Part shown: piece by piece, positions 62,965 to 64,000 of the stretch
How positions within the stretch are numbered: position 1 is the first letter of the stretch
Layout of the letters: each line of letters starts with the position of its first letter
DNA from: Odobenus rosmarus divergens
Taxonomy: Eukaryota; Chordata; Mammalia; Carnivora; Odobenidae
DNA length: 64,000 nucleotides
Direction: 5' to 3'
Assembly: GCF_000321225.1 (NCBI RefSeq)
Contig: NW_004451517.1
Span: forward strand, 806,001 to 870,000
The notes under the pieces: model-generated
The model's database searches: none
Told to the model about the DNA's origin: nothing
What the model saw: the letters and a program-made list of their open reading frames with translations, nothing else
Made by a program: the position numbers and the translations under genes

Positions 62965-63462
62965 ACACTGTCTTGGGCTAAATAATAGCCATCAAAGAGA
63001 TCAGCCCCTAATCTCCGGAACCTGTAAATGCTATCTTATTTGGAAAAAGGATCTTTGTGGGTGTGATTAGGTTAAGGATTTGTGGTGGATAATCCAGGAT
63101 TATCTAGGTGGGCCCTAAATGCCATCACAGTGTCCTTGCAAGAGAGAGACGTGGGGGGGGGGATTAGACAAACACTTAAGGGAGAGGAAGAGGCCACGTG
63201 AAGACAGAGGCAGAGGTTGGGGCAATGTGGCCACAAGCCAAGGACTGTCAGCAGCTACCAGAAGCTGGAAAAGTCAAGAAACAAGATTAGCTCCCGGCAT
63301 ATCCCAAGAGAGTGAGGCCCTGCCGACACCCTGCTCTTAGCCCAGTGTATTAATCAGGTTTTCTGACTTCAGACTTTCAGATCTGTGAAAGAATACCATT
63401 CTGTTGTTTTAAGGTACCGCGTTTGTGGCCATTCGTTACAGCAGCCATAGGACTCTAATGCA
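62965..63462 (+). mobile_element. Old LTR-like repeat, plus strand (family uncertain)
   Basis: AAAAAGGATCTTTGTGGGTG, GATAATCCAGGATTATCTAG, GGGCCCTAAATGCCATCACA, CCACAAGCCAAGGACTGTCA and TTCGTTACAGCAGCCATAGG follow the order of a common old mammalian repeat of MaLR/LTR appearance, related in layout to 3418-3826. No retroviral genes are present. Confidence 0.65.
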
Positions 63463-63464
63463 GA

Positions 63465-63605
63465 CTAAGTGCAGTGGGGGATGTAGTGGAAAGAGCAAAG
63501 GATAAGAAGCCCAGTGATGTGGACTCAAATCCTGGCCCTGCATTCTAGGGGCCCTGGAGTTGTTATTGACACTCGTTTTGCCTCAGTCTTGTCACTCATG
63601 CAATT
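63465..63605 (+). repeat. MIR, plus strand
   Basis: GATGTGGACTCAAATCCTGG, TTTTGCCTCAGTCTTGTCAC and TCATGCAATTCGGGGGGCAT are in MIR order. Confidence 0.75.
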
Positions 63606-63624
63606 CGGGGGGCATATTCTATAC

Positions 63625-64000
63625 TTCGATTAGTTGGAGCTACTTTGGTTGCATGTGACAGAACTCCAGTCTCAACTAGTTGAAGTAGTAAAAGATGCCA
63701 AGCAGGTTTATGACAGGACAGAAGAGAAATGGTGGTTCTAGCTTCAGGTTCAGCTGGATCTAGGGGTTCGAAGGAGCTCTCACTCCTTTCCCTTCCCCAT
63801 TCCCTGTCATTTATGTCTTCTCTTGCAAGTTGGTCCATTCATACATTTCAGCTGATTCAGATCCTGACAAAGGCTCTGACTGGCCAGACTCGTAAGACAT
63901 GCCTACTTCCTGGATCCAATCACTGTAGCCAATGAAATCAGACATTTGTGTTGGCCTGGCCCAGGTCATGGGCCTCCCTGTAGCACAGGGTGAAGAGTGG
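63625..64000 (-). repeat. Old interspersed repeat, minus strand, family uncertain
   Basis: TTGGTTGCATGTGACAGAAC, CAGGTTCAGCTGGATCTAGG, GGATCCAATCACTGTAGCCA and GGCCTGGCCCAGGTCATGGG are the reverse of the family seen at 11790-12080. The repeat runs off the window edge. Confidence 0.55.

Overview
The window is non-coding mammalian nuclear DNA, almost certainly from a caniform carnivore of the arctoid group (bear, seal or sea lion, or weasel relative). The evidence is twenty copies of the carnivore tRNA-Lys-derived SINE (Can-SINE/SINEC). They share a head of the type GCGCCTGGGTGGCTCAGT, a body around GGGCTCCCTGCTCGGCGGG, a CT-rich stretch and an (AAATA)n/A tail. None has the body typical of the dog SINEC_Cf or of cat SINEs, which is why I favour Arctoidea. 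The assignment comes from remembered consensus sequences, not from a search.

I found no protein-coding gene, exon set, tRNA, rRNA or other RNA gene that I can defend. The longest open frames (about 170-200 codons) lie in GC-rich DNA or cross SINEs, show no recognisable domain, and overlap equally long frames on the other strand. The only recognisable protein remnants are two minus-strand pieces of LINE-1 ORF2 at about 60.1-61.0 kb.

Layout. 0-5 kb: SINE, MER20 and MaLR-like LTR remnants, then a 50-base N gap (4741-4790) with suspicious duplicated flanks. 5-13 kb: seven of the twenty SINEs, including one SINE inside another, plus a 1 kb antisense L1. 13-27 kb: few young repeats, several AT-rich unassigned stretches with homeodomain/POU-type motifs, and MIR, L2 and hAT fossils. 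26.5-28.4 kb: two nearly identical copies of an unassigned 104-106 bp element. 28.8-35 kb: L2, MER20, MER5, MIR, an LTR inside a MIR, and a TATC microsatellite. 35-46 kb: a strong CTCF-type motif, MIR and L2, SINEs and L1 fragments. 46-57 kb: MIR, MER20, SINEs, and a second CTCF-type motif beside a G-quadruplex-type run. 57-64 kb: a SINE insertion site with three target-site copies, a younger antisense L1 carrying its own SINE, a CpG-dense 12-bp minisatellite, an LTR-like fossil, and MIR.

No genes work together here. The window reads as an intergenic or intronic interval. What is worth following up is the probable assembly error at the gap, the duplicated 104-bp element, seven MER20 copies in 64 kb, the layered insertions, two CTCF motifs in the same orientation, and possible conserved regulatory stretches. 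I did not find a previously undescribed biological system.
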